From Chloracidobacterium sp. (GTDB lineage: Bacteria; Acidobacteriota; Blastocatellia; Pyrinomonadales; Pyrinomonadaceae): a stretch of DNA of 64,000 bases. The stretch spans positions 1,176,501 through 1,240,500 of the forward strand of contig JADJWP010000002.1 in the NCBI GenBank assembly GCA_016716305.1, written 5' to 3'. This document shows positions 61,718-64,000 of the stretch, one piece after another. Every line of letters starts with the position of its first letter. The first letter of the stretch is position 1. The notes under the pieces are model-generated. The model worked only from the letters and a program-made list of their open reading frames with translations. It searched no databases and was not told where the DNA came from. The position numbers and the translations under genes were made by a program.

Positions 61718-62794
61718 ATGACAGCACCAGCAGCAGAAGGTATTGCCACACGCGGATTTGCCGTTTCAGGGCCAGAGGCCACGTTTGAACCGTTCGAATT
61801 TCAGCGCCGCGAGGTCGGCCCGAAAGACATCCTTATCGACATACTATATGCAGGGATCTGCCATTCGGACATCCATCAGGCTCGCGCCGAATGGGAGCCG
61901 ATGATACCGTCGCTTTACCCGATGGTTCCGGGCCATGAGATCGTTGGGCGGGTTACCAGGGTGGGCAGCGATGTGACAAAATTCAAAGAAGGCGACATCG
62001 CCGGAATCGGCTGTTTCGTAGATTCGTGCCGCGAGTGTGGTGCCTGCCACCACGGCATCGAACAATATTGCATCAAGGGCTCGGCCCAGACGTATAACAG
62101 CACCGAGATGGACCGGACCACACCCACCTTCGGCGGTTATTCGAAGCATTACGTCGTCGATGAAGCGTATGCTCTAAATGTGAACGCACCCGACGAGGAC
62201 CTTCCCGGTGTCGCACCGCTGCTGTGCGCCGGCATCACCACGTACTCGCCGCTCAGGAAATGGGGCGTCGGCCCAGGCAAGAAAGTCGCGATAGCCGGAC
62301 TAGGCGGGCTTGGACACATGGGTGTGAAGCTTGCTGTTGCAATGGGCGCCGAGGTCACGGTGTTGAGCACGTCGCCGTCGAAAGAAGATGATGCTAGAAA
62401 GCTGGGTGCCCACAAATTTGTCAATATCCGCGACGATGAAGCACGGACCGCCGCGACCGGCAGTTTTGACTTCATCCTCGACACGATATCGGCAAATCAC
62501 GATTACAACGCGTATCTGTCGCTGCTCGGGCTTAATGGCGTAATGGTGATCGTGGGTGTGCCGACCGAGCCGGCCCCGCTGAATGCCTTCTCGTTGATCG
62601 GCGGCAATAAGGTGCTCGCCGGTTCGCTGATCGGCGGAATTCCGGAAACGCAGGAGATGCTCGATTTTTGTGCGAAACACGGCATCACCTCAGACATCGA
62701 ACTGATCAAGCCTGATTACATCGATACAGCCTACGATCGCACCGTCAAAGCAGACGTCCGTTACCGTTTCGTCATCGATATGGCGAACGCGTAA
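61718..62794 (+). CDS. Zinc-containing NAD(P)-dependent alcohol dehydrogenase
   Basis: 358 aa with GGGGAG ribosome site. Medium-chain dehydrogenase/reductase: catalytic zinc ligands in CHSDIHQ and GHEIVG, structural zinc SCRECGACHHGIEQYC, and NADP-binding GLGGLGHMGVKLAVAMGAEVTVLS. The sequence resembles the YahK/cinnamyl-alcohol dehydrogenase group (SAQTYNSTEMDRTTPTFGGYSKHYVVDE). It reduces aldehydes or oxidises alcohols; physiological substrate unknown. Confidence 0.94.
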   Translation: MTAPAAEGIATRGFAVSGPEATFEPFEFQRREVGPKDILIDILYAGICHSDIHQARAEWEPMIPSLYPMVPGHEIVGRVTRVGSDVTKFKEGDIAGIGCFVDSCRECGACHHGIEQYCIKGSAQTYNSTEMDRTTPTFGGYSKHYVVDEAYALNVNAPDEDLPGVAPLLCAGITTYSPLRKWGVGPGKKVAIAGLGGLGHMGVKLAVAMGAEVTVLSTSPSKEDDARKLGAHKFVNIRDDEARTAATGSFDFILDTISANHDYNAYLSLLGLNGVMVIVGVPTEPAPLNAFSLIGGNKVLAGSLIGGIPETQEMLDFCAKHGITSDIELIKPDYIDTAYDRTVKADVRYRFVIDMANA

Positions 62795-62870
62795 GTCGTT
62801 TTCAACATTGCGTCTTTGCAGGCATTCGGCGTCCTGCAAAGACGCGATAGGTCACATCGTTTCAAGCTTT

Positions 62871-63422
62871 ATGCGCCATGTCGCACTGCTCCGCGGCATC
62901 AACGTCGGCGGAAACACGATGATCAAAATGGGAGAGCTTCGGGCGATGTTCGAAGCTCTCACTTTTGAAAACGTTGCGAGCTACATCAATAGCGGCAATC
63001 TGGCTTTCGACATTGCCCGCAGGATGCCTGCAGCTGCGGGTTCAACGCTTGAATCGACCCTCGTTGATCAGATAGAATCCGCCCTGCAATTGACCTTTGG
63101 CAGGACGGTTTCGGTGATGGTCCGCGAGCAGCAGCACATTCAAACCATTCTTGATAGCAATCCATTTGCCGGCCAGTTCGAAAGCCACAAAGAGATGCAC
63201 GTCTTATTCCTCAGGTCGGAGCTATCGGAAGACAGCGCCGCCCTGCTTGGCGAATTGGCGCCGCCCGGCGAACGCTTTCAATTGATCGGGCGCGAGATAT
63301 ATTGCCACCTTCCGATGGGCGTTGCCGACAGCTATCTTGGCAGGGGTCAGTTCGAAAAGAAACTCAAGATCGCCGCCACCGCCCGCAACTGGCGGACCGT
63401 CGAAAAACTCGCGGTCTTATGA
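62871..63422 (+). CDS. DUF1697 domain protein
   Basis: 183 aa from ATG 62871 (MRHVALLRGINVGGNTMIKMGELRAMFEAL), which is the start of DUF1697; the longer upstream frame is not supported. Also present: ENVASYINSGNLAFD, MVREQQHIQTILDSNPF, HVLFLRSEL and YCHLPMGVADSYLGRGQFEKKLKIAATARNWRTVEKL. Function unknown; the family often occurs near stress genes. Confidence 0.87.
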   Translation: MRHVALLRGINVGGNTMIKMGELRAMFEALTFENVASYINSGNLAFDIARRMPAAAGSTLESTLVDQIESALQLTFGRTVSVMVREQQHIQTILDSNPFAGQFESHKEMHVLFLRSELSEDSAALLGELAPPGERFQLIGREIYCHLPMGVADSYLGRGQFEKKLKIAATARNWRTVEKLAVL

Positions 63423-63456
63423 GCATTTTTCGTGTATTTCGTGGTTTAATTCTCGT

Positions 63457-63978
63457 ATGATCCGACGTCCTTTCAACTTCAAACAGTGGATCGACGACAA
63501 CCGTCATTTGCTGAAGCCTCCGGTCGGCAACAAGTGTGTCTACGACGATGATGATTTCATCGTGATGGTCGTCGGCGGGCCAAACTCGCGCAAGGATTAT
63601 CATTGGGACGAGGGCGAGGAGCTTTTCTATCAGCTTGAGGGTGATATTAAGGTGCAGGTGCAGGAAGACGGCAAGGCGGTCGAGGTGCCGATCCGCGAGG
63701 GCGAGATGTTCCTGCTGCCGCCGCGGATCCCGCATAATCCGATCCGCGGTGCGAACACGGTCGGGCTCGTCATCGAACGCAAACGCCGGCCCGGCGAACT
63801 CGACGGCCTGCTCTGGTTTTGCGAGAGCTGCAACGCGAAACTCTACGAGGAATATTTCCAGCTTGAGGACATAACTACCCAGTTTCAGGGGGTTTTCAAA
63901 CGATTTTACGGCGACGAAGGCCTGCGGACGTGCAAGGCATGCGGCACCGTGATGGAGCCGCCGCCGGTGGTCAGTTGA
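63457..63978 (+). CDS. nbaC: 3-hydroxyanthranilate 3,4-dioxygenase
   Basis: 173 aa, matching the 174-aa NbaC of Cupriavidus. It opens 3-hydroxyanthranilate to 2-amino-3-carboxymuconic semialdehyde with Fe(II) and O2. The iron ligands H49, E55 and H93 correspond to H51, E57 and H95 of that enzyme. Substrate-binding R45 and R97 are kept, and the rubredoxin-like site C122, C125, C159 and C162 is present. Start: ATG 63457, as earlier in-frame starts run into the DUF1697 gene. Stop near the window end; further pathway genes may lie beyond. Confidence 0.94.
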   Translation: MIRRPFNFKQWIDDNRHLLKPPVGNKCVYDDDDFIVMVVGGPNSRKDYHWDEGEELFYQLEGDIKVQVQEDGKAVEVPIREGEMFLLPPRIPHNPIRGANTVGLVIERKRRPGELDGLLWFCESCNAKLYEEYFQLEDITTQFQGVFKRFYGDEGLRTCKACGTVMEPPPVVS

Positions 63979-64000
63979 ATCTGCAGGCGGCGTCGGCCGT

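Overview
The window is a 64 kb piece of a bacterial chromosome, densely coded on both strands. No CRISPR array, rRNA, tRNA, insertion sequence or prophage was recognised. The most likely source is an Acidobacteriota member, perhaps a Blastocatellia/Pyrinomonadales-type organism. This is inferred from gene style (a Ser/Thr kinase fused to TolB-like and TPR domains, DUF4097 proteins behind an ECF sigma/anti-sigma pair, many secreted orphan proteins), not from a marker-gene comparison. Layout: 1-7.4 kb holds the trpS tail, an aldehyde dehydrogenase with its usual DUF779 partner (separated by a palindromic repeat and a small secreted protein), an ArsC-family gene with an in-frame TGA at the catalytic Cys codon, and small orphans. 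These are followed by scpA-scpB-membrane protein-rluB. 7.4-18.9 kb holds housekeeping and lipid/propionate metabolism: an acyl-CoA dehydrogenase, meaB-mce, a SurA/PpiC foldase, mtnP, a PfkB kinase, fabI and a LOG protein. 18.9-24.2 kb is a minus-strand block with cutA, an intact M48 protease, rlmD and orphans. 24.3-27.8 kb holds the methylmalonyl-CoA mutase large subunit and a PilT with an added N-terminal domain. 27.8-34.3 kb is a complete RND efflux operon (adaptor, pump, TolC). 34.4-38.0 kb holds small redox/sulfur proteins and the kinase-TPR protein. 38.0-39.99 kb is a divergent pair: a large HTH protein and a small zinc-finger protein. 40-47.4 kb holds an acyl-CoA ligase, a YifB ATPase and a three-gene operon of methyltransferase, NodU-type carbamoyltransferase and an orphan. 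47.5-50.8 kb is an ECF sigma, anti-sigma and two DUF4097 proteins. 50.9-64 kb holds dcd, a P1 peptidase, an operon with a degenerate M48 homologue and a very acidic repeat protein, a secreted PepT, and three genes that fit the lower kynurenine/3-hydroxyanthranilate route (ALDH8A1-like dehydrogenase, RidA-type deaminase, 3-hydroxyanthranilate dioxygenase). How the genes connect: meaB, mce, the mutase subunit, acyl-CoA dehydrogenase, acyl-CoA ligase and fabI outline fatty-acid and propionyl-CoA metabolism. The sigma/anti-sigma, kinase and zinc-finger genes are regulatory. The RND operon, DUF4097 proteins, PpiC foldase and carbamoyltransferase cluster bear on the envelope. The most striking item is the ArsC-family gene at 2967-3314: TGA stands exactly at the catalytic Cys position, and the frame is open and conserved on both sides, so it is probably a selenoprotein that standard gene callers miss.
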